64,000 bases of DNA from Bacillus sp. MYb209 (lineage in GTDB: Bacteria; Bacillota; Bacilli; Bacillales; Bacillaceae_G): positions 116,559-180,558 of the forward strand of contig NZ_PCNZ01000007.1 in NCBI RefSeq assembly GCF_002975175.1, written 5' to 3'. Shown in pieces: positions 16,711 through 25,174 of this stretch (the stretch's first letter is position 1; every line of letters begins with the position of its first letter). The notes under the pieces were generated by a model, which was not told the origin of the DNA, ran no database searches, and was given only the letters and a program-made list of their open reading frames with translations. The translations under genes and the position numbers were made by a program.

Positions 16711-17904
16711 ATGCCAAGGAAAGTATGGCTATTAGTAGCTGGGATGATTATTAATGTCACGGGTGCTTCTTTTTTATGGCCTTTTAATACAATTTACTTA
16801 CATGATAGTTTAGGGAAATCTTTATCAGTAGCCGGAATGGTATTAATGATCAACTCGCTTACTGGTGTAATCGGAAACTTGCTCGGCGGTGTTTTATTTG
16901 ATAAATGGGGCGGTTATAAATCAATTTTAGTAGGGATTGTCATTACACTCGTATCGATTTTAGGTCTTGTATTTTTCCATGGTTGGCCGTTATATGTTGT
17001 GTGGCTAGCATTAATCGGCTTCGGTTCTGGAATGGTCTTCCCATCGATGTATGCGATGGTTGGTACGGTTTGGCCAGAAGGCGGAAGACGAGCGTTCAAT
17101 GCAATGTATGTTGGACAAAACGTTGGGATTGCAATTGGAACGGCATGTGGTGGTTTAGTTGCATCATATCGTTTTGATTATATTTTCTTAGCGAACTTTA
17201 TTTTATACTTTGTTTTCTTCTTAATTGCTTTTATTGGATTCCGTGGTATGGAAGACAAAAAAGAGCCAGGAGTGCAAAAGGAAATCGAAACGAAAAAAGG
17301 ATGGACGCTTACACCTGGATTCAAAGCACTTCTTATTGTGTGTGTAGCATATGCTTTATGCTGGGTTACATACGTACAGTGGCAAGGTGCAATTGCAACG
17401 CATATGCAAGAGTTAAATATTAGCCTTCGTCACTATAGTTTATTATGGACGATAAACGGAGCGATGATTGTTTGTGCGCAGCCGCTCGTTAGTATGCTAA
17501 TTCGCTGGATGAAGCGTTCTTTAAAGCAACAAATTATGATTGGAATTGTCATTTTTGCGGCGTCATTCATTGTGTTAAGCCAAGCACAGCAATTTACGAT
17601 GTTCCTCGTTGCGATGGTAACATTGACAATTGGTGAATTGTTCGTATGGCCGGCAGTTCCGACCATTGCAAATATACTTGCACCAAAAGATAAATTAGGA
17701 TTTTATCAAGGGGTCGTAAATAGCGCGGCGACTGTAGGTAAAATGTTCGGACCGGTCGTTGGCGGAGCAATTGTTGATATATACAATATGGAAGTATTGT
17801 TTATAGCGATCATGGTAATGCTTGTAGTAGCGCTTATTGCAACGAGTATTTATGATAGACGAGTAAAAGTAGAAGAAGCAGTTGAAGAAAAAATTGCAGT
17901 TTAG
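16711..17904 (+). CDS. MFS transporter
   Basis: 397 residues from ATG 16711 (AGGAGGGGAG 7 bases upstream). Twelve membrane segments, with the loop 2-3 motif GGVLFDKWGGYKS near 60-72 (MFS motif A) and a central cytoplasmic loop near 188-208 rich in Lys and Glu. The start MPRKVWLLVAGMIINVTGASFLWPFN resembles Bacillus YttB/YttA-like exporters; substrate unknown. Monocistronic: it sits between the khtTU terminator and the leuS leader. Confidence 0.85.
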   Translation: MPRKVWLLVAGMIINVTGASFLWPFNTIYLHDSLGKSLSVAGMVLMINSLTGVIGNLLGGVLFDKWGGYKSILVGIVITLVSILGLVFFHGWPLYVVWLALIGFGSGMVFPSMYAMVGTVWPEGGRRAFNAMYVGQNVGIAIGTACGGLVASYRFDYIFLANFILYFVFFLIAFIGFRGMEDKKEPGVQKEIETKKGWTLTPGFKALLIVCVAYALCWVTYVQWQGAIATHMQELNISLRHYSLLWTINGAMIVCAQPLVSMLIRWMKRSLKQQIMIGIVIFAASFIVLSQAQQFTMFLVAMVTLTIGELFVWPAVPTIANILAPKDKLGFYQGVVNSAATVGKMFGPVVGGAIVDIYNMEVLFIAIMVMLVVALIATSIYDRRVKVEEAVEEKIAV

Positions 17905-17965
17905 TTTGACGGAACATGTAACATGTTTTAGAATATATTTAAATTAACTCATATTTGTAATAACA

Positions 17966-18196
17966 GTGAGAAGGAGTAGTAGTAATAGAAGCTGGTTTAG
18001 AGAGTTGACGGTCGGTGCAAGTCAATCCACGTTTCGTTATGAACTCGCCTTTGAGTTGCAGTTGTGAAATCATTAGTAGCAATTGCCGTTAATCCACGTT
18101 ACGGATCTAAGCGAATGTATATATTACATTAATTTAGGGTGGTACCGCGGGAATCTATAACCTCTCGTCCCTTTCTAGGGATGAGAGGTTTTTTGT
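17966..18196 (+). promoter_or_regulatory. T-box leader of leuS
   Basis: The hallmark T-box sequence AGGGTGGTACCGCG lies at 18136-18149 and a terminator stem CCTCTCGTCCC / GGGATGAGAGG with T tract at 18161-18195. The probable specifier is CUC (Leu) at 18044-18046 within GAACTCGCC. Uncharged tRNA-Leu should pair with the specifier and the T-box bulge, stabilising the antiterminator and allowing leuS transcription. It fills the region between the MFS gene and leuS. Confidence 0.93.
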
Positions 18197-18240
18197 ATTT
18201 TGGGCGGTGAAAATAAATGGAATTTCAAGGAGGGTATCTC

Positions 18241-20649
18241 ATGAGCTTTAATCATCAAGAAATTGAGAAGAAGTGGCAAGGTCATTGGGAAGAGAATAAA
18301 ACATTCCGTACGCCAGATGAGACGGAAAAACCAAAATTTTATGCACTAGATATGTTCCCATATCCATCAGGTGCAGGCTTACACGTAGGGCATCCAGAAG
18401 GATATACAGCGACAGATATTTTATCTCGTATGAAGCGTATGCAAGGGTATAACGTTCTTCATCCAATGGGATGGGATGCATTCGGTCTTCCAGCAGAGCA
18501 ATATGCACTAGATACTGGAAACAGCCCGGCAGAATTTACAGAGCTTAATATTAATACGTTCCGTAATCAAATTAAAGCATTAGGCTTCTCTTACGATTGG
18601 GATCGTGAAGTAAATACAACAGATCCAACCTACTACAAGTGGACACAATGGATCTTCCTGAAACTATTTGAAAAAGGTTTAGCTTACGTTGATGAAGTAC
18701 CTGTAAACTGGTGCCCAGCACTTGGTACAGTACTTGCGAATGAAGAAATAATTGACGGTAAGAGTGAGCGTGGTGGACATCCAGTTGAGCGTCGTCCGAT
18801 GAGACAGTGGATGTTAAAAATTACAGCTTACGGAGATCGTCTATTAGAAGATCTAGATGATCTTGATTGGCCAGAAAGCTTAAAAGATATGCAACGTAAC
18901 TGGATCGGTCGTTCTGAAGGTGCAGAAGTGAACTTCAACATCGATGGTGCAGATGAGAAGTTCACAGTTTTTACAACGCGTCCTGATACACTATTTGGTG
19001 CAAGCTACTGTGTACTTGCTCCAGAGCATGCACTTGTTGCTGACATTACAACAACAGAGCAAAAAGAAGCTGTAGAAGCTTACATTGATTCTGTAAAAAT
19101 GAAGAGTGACCTAGAGCGTACAGAACTTGCGAAAGAGAAAACTGGTGTATTCACTGGTGCTTACGCAGTTAACCCAGTAAATGGTGAGAAATTACCAATC
19201 TGGATCGCTGACTATGTTCTTGCAACTTACGGAACAGGTGCTGTAATGGCAGTTCCAGCTCACGATGAGCGTGACTATGAATTCGCATCAACGTTCAATC
19301 TTCCAATGAAGGAAGTTGTAAAAGGCGGAGACATTTCGAAAGAAGCGTATACAGGTGATGGTGCGCACGTAAACTCAGCATTCCTTGATGGTTTAAATAA
19401 AGAAGAAGCAATTGTAAAAATGATTGAGTGGCTTGAAGTAACAAGCGCAGGAAATCAAAAAGTAACGTACCGTCTACGTGACTGGTTATTTAGCCGCCAA
19501 CGTTACTGGGGTGAGCCAATTCCAGTAATCCATTGGGAAGATGGCACAATGACAGCTGTGAAAGAAGAAGAATTACCATTAGTTCTTCCGAAAACAGAAA
19601 ACATTCGTCCTTCAGGTACAGGTGAGTCACCACTTGCAAACATTGAAGAGTGGGTAAATGTTGTTGATCCTGAAACTGGTAAAAAAGGTCGTCGTGAAAC
19701 AAATACAATGCCACAATGGGCTGGTAGCTGCTGGTACTACCTACGCTATATCGATCCAAACAACAGCGAAGCACTTGTAGATCCTGAAAAAGTAAAACAA
19801 TGGCTTCCAGTTGATATTTATATCGGCGGAGCAGAGCACGCTGTACTTCACTTACTATATGCTCGTTTCTGGCATAAAGTATTATATGATATCGGTGTAG
19901 TTCCAACGAAAGAGCCGTTCCAACAATTATTCAACCAAGGTATGATTCTAGGTGAAAACAACGAGAAAATGAGTAAATCAAAAGGTAACGTTGTAAACCC
20001 AGATGATATCGTAGCAAGCCACGGTGCAGATACACTTCGTCTATACGAAATGTTCATGGGACCATTAGATGCTTCAATCGCTTGGTCTGAAAATGGTCTT
20101 GACGGAGCTCGTCGTTTCCTAGACCGTGTATGGCGCCTATTCATTCAAGATAACGGTGAATTAAGTGAGAAAATTACTGATGCACCAAATAAAGAGCTTG
20201 AAAAAGCTTACCACCAAACAGTGAAGAAAGTAACAGAAGACTATGCAGAGCTTCGCTTCAACACAGCGATTTCTCAAATGATGGTATTCATCAACGATGC
20301 ATACAAAGCTGAAACACTTCCGAAAGAATATGTAGAAGGTTTCGTGAAAATGATTGCACCAGTTGCACCTCATATCGGGGAAGAACTTTGGAGCAAACTT
20401 GGATACAATGAAACAATCACATATGCAAGCTGGCCAACATTTGATGAGTCTAAACTTGTAGAAGATGAAGTTGAAATCGTTGTTCAAATTATGGGAAAAG
20501 TTCGCGCGAAACTAACAATGAGTAAAGACGCATCAAAAGAAGAAATGGAACAACTTGCACTTGAGGAAATCAAAGAACAAATTGAAGGGAAAACAGTTCG
20601 TAAAGTAATTGTTGTTCCTGGAAAACTTGTTAACGTTGTTGCAAACTAA
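18241..20649 (+). CDS. leuS: leucyl-tRNA synthetase
   Basis: 802 residues from ATG 18241, preceded by AAGGAGG at 18229-18235; an earlier in-frame ATG at 18217 lacks a site. Class I synthetase signatures: [15 protein letters not shown] (HIGH motif) near 40-54 and [11 protein letters not shown] near 575 (KMSKS); the CP1 editing domain lies between, with [10 protein letters not shown] near 245. Charges tRNA-Leu with leucine in the cytosol. Full length for bacterial LeuS. Expression is controlled by the T-box leader immediately upstream. Confidence 0.97.
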   Translation: MSFNHQEIEKKWQGHWEENKTFRTPDETEKPKFYALDMFPYPSGAGLHVGHPEGYTATDILSRMKRMQGYNVLHPMGWDAFGLPAEQYALDTGNSPAEFTELNINTFRNQIKALGFSYDWDREVNTTDPTYYKWTQWIFLKLFEKGLAYVDEVPVNWCPALGTVLANEEIIDGKSERGGHPVERRPMRQWMLKITAYGDRLLEDLDDLDWPESLKDMQRNWIGRSEGAEVNFNIDGADEKFTVFTTRPDTLFGASYCVLAPEHALVADITTTEQKEAVEAYIDSVKMKSDLERTELAKEKTGVFTGAYAVNPVNGEKLPIWIADYVLATYGTGAVMAVPAHDERDYEFASTFNLPMKEVVKGGDISKEAYTGDGAHVNSAFLDGLNKEEAIVKMIEWLEVTSAGNQKVTYRLRDWLFSRQRYWGEPIPVIHWEDGTMTAVKEEELPLVLPKTENIRPSGTGESPLANIEEWVNVVDPETGKKGRRETNTMPQWAGSCWYYLRYIDPNNSEALVDPEKVKQWLPVDIYIGGAEHAVLHLLYARFWHKVLYDIGVVPTKEPFQQLFNQGMILGENNEKMSKSKGNVVNPDDIVASHGADTLRLYEMFMGPLDASIAWSENGLDGARRFLDRVWRLFIQDNGELSEKITDAPNKELEKAYHQTVKKVTEDYAELRFNTAISQMMVFINDAYKAETLPKEYVEGFVKMIAPVAPHIGEELWSKLGYNETITYASWPTFDESKLVEDEVEIVVQIMGKVRAKLTMSKDASKEEMEQLALEEIKEQIEGKTVRKVIVVPGKLVNVVAN

Positions 20650-20660
20650 TTAATTATTAA

Positions 20661-20696
20661 TAAAAGCTCAGAGCGTTTATGCTCTGAGCTTTTTTG
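20661..20696. terminator. bidirectional terminator between leuS and the GNAT gene
   Basis: AAGCTCAGAGC pairs with GCTCTGAGCTT around a short loop, with T6 on the plus side. The stop codon of the convergent acetyltransferase gene (20677-20679) lies in the loop, so its last codons form one arm. Confidence 0.9.
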
Positions 20697-21105
20697 CGTG
20701 AAAAATAAGCTCTGGATCATCTTCATCTAAGTTTTCGATCATTCCACTACGCATAAATCCATTCGCTTTAAAAACTTTTTGCATATTTGTATTCGATTCG
20801 TTCGTTGAAGAAAATATTTTTTGAGTAGGAGAATGCCTTAACATATATGAGATTAATGAGCTTGCATGACCTTGTCTTCTTTTCGTTGGCGAAACAATGA
20901 TTAATGAGAGGAAAGTATAGCCAAAGAAATTTGTATCGTATGTTAGAAAACCAGAAATGGAATTGTCCTCTTTTGCAATTATGCAGTTTCCTTCATCAAT
21001 AGCGTGTTTAATATAATTTCGTCTACTATCGTCTCCGATTACAGCGACATCTATATGTAAGATTGAATCTAAATCATCAATTGAAGCTTTTGCTACGCTC
21101 TCCAA
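20677..21105 (-). CDS. GNAT-family N-acetyltransferase
   Basis: 142 residues of the single-domain GNAT fold. The acetyl-CoA binding motif is SLIIVSPTKRRQGHASSLIS near 68-87, with the C-terminal STNESNTNMQKVFKANGF typical of GNAT motif B. The acceptor substrate cannot be told. The gene is transcribed toward leuS and ends inside the shared terminator; GGAGGC precedes its ATG. Confidence 0.85.
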   Translation of the reverse strand: MESVAKASIDDLDSILHIDVAVIGDDSRRNYIKHAIDEGNCIIAKEDNSISGFLTYDTNFFGYTFLSLIIVSPTKRRQGHASSLISYMLRHSPTQKIFSSTNESNTNMQKVFKANGFMRSGMIENLDEDDPELIFHAKKLRA

Positions 21106-21263
21106 CGAAAACGCCTCCTTTGATAAAATAATCAGTTAATTTAGTTTATCATGAATGGAGAACGAAGAAAAAGGTGCGGAATTCCCATATAGACAAACAC
21201 CTATTCTTCTATAGGAAATATGATAAAAAAGGTAGGTTAAATTGAGCAGAAGAGGTGAAAGGA

Positions 21264-22151
21264 ATGAAAGGGATGGACAATAATGCACCACATGGCTTCT
21301 TCGGGGGCGGATCGGATAGTTATGGACAAATGATGTTCATGGGAGGAGATGGGCAACACGGGTATGGTGGAATCCCAAGTTGGATGGGAGGAGCACAAGG
21401 AGGAATTCCAACATCAGTAGCTGGAGCACAAACAGGGATTCCGACATTGGTAGGAGGAGCACAGGGAGGAGTGCCTGTAGGTATGCCAACTACATTTCCA
21501 TCTTTCGCAGGAGGAGCACAAGGAGGAGTACCTGTAGGTATGCCAACTACATTTCCATCCTTCTTGGGAGGAGTACAAACAGGATTTCCTGTACCTGGCG
21601 TCGGTGTTGTAGCTGGTGGAATCGGTGGCTTCCCTCAAGGTGTTCATGGTCATCATGTGCACCATGAGCATCATGGCCATCAACAGCATCACGGTCATCA
21701 ACATCATGGCCATCAACAGCATCACGGTCATCAACATCATGGCCATCAACAGCACCATGGTCATCAACAACAAGTACATCACCAAGGCCACCACCAAATT
21801 CATCCGCAGGCTGTTCTTTATCAAACTCATCAAACTCATCATGGTCACCACGGTCAACATCATCACCACGGTCAACATCATCACCAAGGCCACCATCAGC
21901 AACAAGTACATCACCAAGGCCATCACCAAGTTCATCCGCAGGCTGTCCTTTATCAAACTCATCAAAGTCAACATCATGGTCACCACGGTCATCATCAAGG
22001 TCAACAGCACCACCAAGGTCAACAGCAACAACAATACCAACAATATCAGCAGCAACAACAGCCTTGGACTGGTGGAGTTGGAGCAGGGACGACAGCAGGA
22101 ACAGCTGGTATTGCAGGAGCAGCAGGACACGCGGGACATGTGGGTCATTAA
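21264..22151 (+). CDS. His/Gly/Gln-rich repetitive protein, possible spore surface protein
   Basis: 295 residues from ATG 21264 (AGAGGTG site). The first third has Gly-rich repeats built on GGAQGGVPVGMPTTFPSF (two near-identical copies) and GGAQ units; the middle is a His/Gln tract made of HHGHQQ-type units, with a larger repeated block VHHQGHHQ(I/V)HPQAVLYQTHQ present twice; the end is QQQYQQ followed by a Gly/Ala tail finishing in HAGHVGH. There is no signal peptide or membrane helix. The composition recalls Bacillus coat and exosporium proteins and suggests metal binding, but no named family was recognised; both roles are inference. Confidence 0.7.
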   Translation: MKGMDNNAPHGFFGGGSDSYGQMMFMGGDGQHGYGGIPSWMGGAQGGIPTSVAGAQTGIPTLVGGAQGGVPVGMPTTFPSFAGGAQGGVPVGMPTTFPSFLGGVQTGFPVPGVGVVAGGIGGFPQGVHGHHVHHEHHGHQQHHGHQHHGHQQHHGHQHHGHQQHHGHQQQVHHQGHHQIHPQAVLYQTHQTHHGHHGQHHHHGQHHHQGHHQQQVHHQGHHQVHPQAVLYQTHQSQHHGHHGHHQGQQHHQGQQQQQYQQYQQQQQPWTGGVGAGTTAGTAGIAGAAGHAGHVGH

Positions 22152-22194
22152 TGAATTGCGTGAAAAATATATCGGTGAAAAAAGACATAATAAA

Positions 22195-22224
22195 AAACTG
22201 CTAGGGGATCCTAGCAGTTTTTTT
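22195..22224. terminator. bidirectional terminator
   Basis: AAACTGCTAGG and CCTAGCAGTTT pair around GGAT and are followed by T7; the stop codon of the opposing MazG-like gene (22211-22213) is inside the stem. Confidence 0.88.
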
Positions 22225-22633
22225 CCGCCTCTTGACGCTGGCGTTCGATTTCAGCACGAAGTTGTGGTTCAGGTGCTTGCCATCCTTCTGGTTTTAAAAT
22301 TTTGCCATCGCCTTCACGGAAGCGAGGTTTCCCATCAGGGAATAGTTTTGCCATGTTAGCGTTGTTTACAATTTCGAATCCTTTATCTGGACGTACACCC
22401 ATTTCTGCAAACGTTCCGAATGCAAAGTAAATAAGGTCAATAAGTGCATCATATTGATCTTCAACAGTTGTTGCTTCTAGAAATTCTTCTAACTCTTCTT
22501 GCATAAAGCTAGCACGAATTTTTGCACGCTCTTCTGTTAGTTTTGTTGGAGTGTTTGTCACAGGATGTCCGAATACTTCGTGCATTTTCGCAACAAGTTC
22601 GTACCCTTTATCTAAACCTTTTTCGTTTGTCAT
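22211..22633 (-). CDS. MazG-like NTP pyrophosphohydrolase family protein
   Basis: 140 residues. Residues 40-75 carry the all-alpha NTP-PPase metal motif: MQEELEEFLEA (EExxE) followed by DALIDLIYFAFG (helix with D...D spacing). The C-terminal third contains GDGKILKPEGW, found in phosphoribosyl-ATP pyrophosphohydrolase-like proteins of Firmicutes. It is likely to hydrolyse a nucleoside triphosphate to the monophosphate and pyrophosphate; the physiological substrate is unknown. Monocistronic on the minus strand. Confidence 0.82.
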   Translation of the reverse strand: MTNEKGLDKGYELVAKMHEVFGHPVTNTPTKLTEERAKIRASFMQEELEEFLEATTVEDQYDALIDLIYFAFGTFAEMGVRPDKGFEIVNNANMAKLFPDGKPRFREGDGKILKPEGWQAPEPQLRAEIERQRQEAEKNC

Positions 22634-22693
22634 GTTGTTTCATCCTTTCTCACTTTGTGCCGAAGTTTATTGTAACATAAGGTGATTGTTTAA

Positions 22694-22725
22694 TAAAAAG
22701 AACATCTTATAGAAATAAGATGTTC
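22694..22725 (-). terminator. terminator of the 61-residue membrane protein gene
   Basis: AACATCTTAT 22701-22710 pairs with ATAAGATGTT 22715-22724; the complementary strand continues with CTTTTTATT. Confidence 0.8.
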
Positions 22726-22730
22726 GCTCG

Positions 22731-22916
22731 TTATTCTTCTTTCTTAATTAAAATGGATAAAATAAGATCGATGCCAAACATTCCGATGAGTAGCATTGGT
22801 ATAACGACAAGTAAATAACGTGTGAAAGAAACATTTTTTAAGTATGTATGAGCAAATAAAAAGACGCCGAGAAATAAAATACCATTTAAAATAGGTTTTA
22901 CTAATTTTTTAGACAT
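22731..22916 (-). CDS. small two-helix membrane protein (61 residues)
   Basis: Begins MSKKLVKPILNGILFLGVF and ends KKEE, with two membrane segments (about 9-23 and 34-56) joined by a short loop. A GGGGGAG site precedes the ATG on the minus strand and a terminator follows. No family recognised. Confidence 0.7.
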   Translation of the reverse strand: MSKKLVKPILNGILFLGVFLFAHTYLKNVSFTRYLLVVIPMLLIGMFGIDLILSILIKKEE

Positions 22917-23008
22917 AAGCTCCCCCGTAAATATCCCTTTTCTCTATTTAAAAATAAAAACTCCCCTCTCCGTTGTACCATGCCAGAGAGGGGAGTTCAA
23001 TCATTAAC

Positions 23009-24088
23009 TTATTCAATTACACCAGAATTTGTAATATTGACAGTGTATTTCACCTTAATAGGAACATCTTTATACATTCTTCGCCACTCTTCTAATTTGA
23101 ATGGACGGTAATGTTCTTTATACCTTGCACCGAGACCGAGTGGATCCACATTTAAAGATTTAAACTGTTTAATTAATTTGTTAGCCGTTGCACCTAATTG
23201 TTTTTCAACTGATTTTTCTATTTTTTTTGTGTTCTTTTTATTTTCTAAGTTGAACTGTTTAGATAGTTCTTGAATACGTGCTTCTAGTTTGACGTGTATG
23301 AAAAATGATGGTTTACCATCTTTAATACTTACTTGGTAAGTTGGGACGGATCGAATATTATTAATGATTGTGTATCCTGAGTTTGCTTTAAATTCATGTG
23401 AATCTAATCGGTGTTTTTCCAATAAGCCTTTAAAGGCAAACATATCATGATAACTAATTTTTCCAATATATTTATCTCCTTTTAAAAGGCCGATGCCAGT
23501 AATTTTTATTTTATCTTTATCTTTTTTGAGAATTGGTAAATAGGAATCTTGGCCTTCACGATAATATCGATAAGCTCCTAAATGTAGATTGTCAGTAGGT
23601 AAAGGGCCTGTTTGCATATTATGGTCTAACATTTTCTTTATATAAATGGCAACGTTAGATGATGTTGTATATTTACCTTTTAGTAAGTCTAGCCCTGTTC
23701 CCTCTAATAAACCGACATACATAGAGTTCCCGATATTCACATCACGAATTAACGTGTCAAAGGAAGTTGATAATCCTTTTTTTGCGATTTTTGTAGTAAA
23801 TAAAGCAAAACGCATTTGTCCACTTGCAAACGGCTGAGAGGATTCTAAAGAAGTATCCGCTTTTACTTGTTTTACTGCGTTTCCTACTCCTTCGAAGACT
23901 TGAACTTTATTACCTTTTTTCTGTATAGGACAAACGAATGTGACTTTTACTTTATTATCTTTTGCTGTATCAAAAACAGTCCCTTGAATGAGATTGACAT
24001 CATCGATAATATTTTTTTGTAAGCAGCCAGTTAGACTAAGGATGCTGATACAAGAAAGAAGCATTAATTTTCTTTTGATTTTTTCCAT
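23009..24088 (-). CDS. gerIC: GerIC, Ger(x)C-family germinant receptor lipoprotein
   Basis: 359 residues from the ATG at 24088, which follows GGGTGAAAAG on the minus strand. The signal peptide ends with lipobox SLTGC near residue 21, so the mature protein is a diacylglyceryl lipoprotein of the spore inner membrane. The C-terminal two thirds follow the Ger(x)C fold, including RFALFTTKIAKKGL near 95 and QLGATANKLIKQFKSLNVDPLGLG near 290-315. It overlaps gerIB by 25 bases. C subunit of the receptor made with GerIA and GerIB. Confidence 0.88.
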   Translation of the reverse strand: MEKIKRKLMLLSCISILSLTGCLQKNIIDDVNLIQGTVFDTAKDNKVKVTFVCPIQKKGNKVQVFEGVGNAVKQVKADTSLESSQPFASGQMRFALFTTKIAKKGLSTSFDTLIRDVNIGNSMYVGLLEGTGLDLLKGKYTTSSNVAIYIKKMLDHNMQTGPLPTDNLHLGAYRYYREGQDSYLPILKKDKDKIKITGIGLLKGDKYIGKISYHDMFAFKGLLEKHRLDSHEFKANSGYTIINNIRSVPTYQVSIKDGKPSFFIHVKLEARIQELSKQFNLENKKNTKKIEKSVEKQLGATANKLIKQFKSLNVDPLGLGARYKEHYRPFKLEEWRRMYKDVPIKVKYTVNITNSGVIE

Positions 24089-25158
24089 TTTCTTTTCACC
24101 CACACAATAATAAATAGAATTGGGATGTATATGTATATAAGCCAAAAACTAATTCTTGACGCATTACTAATAAAGTCATTAATATCATGTCTGTTTGTTA
24201 AAAGTTGTGAAACAATGAGGGTAATAAGCAAAAAAGTAATTAAAACACCTCTTTGTTTTACACGAAATATTTCGTGTGTTCCTCTTGTTGCTGCCCATAA
24301 AGGAAGAATGAAGCTCGTAACAATAACGAGAGTATAAGCTGAGATTGCAATGTACTCTAGCCGTTCTATGAAAGGAAGTTGGACAACTTGAGTCATAGAG
24401 AGCTGGGCCCAAATTGTTTTGGATAATTGTTTTTCGCTAAAGAAGGTAAAAGCTAAGAGGGTGCTAAATAAATATAAAAGATTAGAGAATAGCGCACCGT
24501 ATTGTGCAAATTTATGAGATTTCTTAGACTCTTTTACAAATGGATAAATCATAAGAAAAATTTCAAATCCGCTCATAGTATAGATTGATAATTGAGCTGC
24601 CTTTAAAATGTCTGAAAATGAATGTGAAAATACAGGGAGTAAATTAGACCAGTGAGTGTATTTTAAGATAAAAAGGCTAAGGAAAAGATATCCGAGTGTC
24701 CCGCCGATAGAAATGACACAGATACCAGTAATAACACGAAAACCAGATGAGATAATATAGTAACCGACTAAGCATAGAAAAGTTGTTAGCATCCAAATCG
24801 AAGCAGAAGGAAACATCCATACTTGAATAATTTCTACATATGTTCGTACAACGGAAATACTAACGGTTAAAAAATACGCTATAAAAATGAGGTTAATGCC
24901 GTTTCCTAGCCATTTTCCAAATGTTTGTCTTTGTAAATCAATTAAATTTCCGTTTGTTTCTTTTAACAAGAAATACATCATCCATAGGAGAATATGAATG
25001 ATGATTCCTGTGAGAAGGACACTTATCCAGCCATCGTATCCAGCTGCTTTCGCAATAATGCGGGCAAATCCGAGAACACCAGCACCAAATTGTGCACCGT
25101 GAATTAAGAAGAAAACGAAGATAGGTGATATTTGGTGTTCTGCTTTAATTTTACTCAT
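24064..25158 (-). CDS. gerIB: GerIB, GerAB-type germinant receptor subunit
   Basis: 364 residues, about ten membrane helices in the APC transporter-like arrangement of GerAB proteins. The start runs MSKIKAEHQISPIFVFFLIH and the family glycine pair is in GVLGFARIIAKAAGYDGW near 28-45. In spores the B subunit is the proposed germinant-binding membrane component. It is 16 bases downstream of gerIA and overlaps gerIC. Confidence 0.9.
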   Translation of the reverse strand: MSKIKAEHQISPIFVFFLIHGAQFGAGVLGFARIIAKAAGYDGWISVLLTGIIIHILLWMMYFLLKETNGNLIDLQRQTFGKWLGNGINLIFIAYFLTVSISVVRTYVEIIQVWMFPSASIWMLTTFLCLVGYYIISSGFRVITGICVISIGGTLGYLFLSLFILKYTHWSNLLPVFSHSFSDILKAAQLSIYTMSGFEIFLMIYPFVKESKKSHKFAQYGALFSNLLYLFSTLLAFTFFSEKQLSKTIWAQLSMTQVVQLPFIERLEYIAISAYTLVIVTSFILPLWAATRGTHEIFRVKQRGVLITFLLITLIVSQLLTNRHDINDFISNASRISFWLIYIYIPILFIIVWVKRKWKKSKEN

Positions 25159-25174
25159 CGATGCACCTCATTTC

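Noticed and set aside
21414-22188. Two long minus-strand frames and two plus-strand frames overlapping the His-rich gene
   Set aside because: Low-complexity shadows of the CAT/CAC-rich repeats; the chosen frame has the ribosome site and ends just before the terminator.
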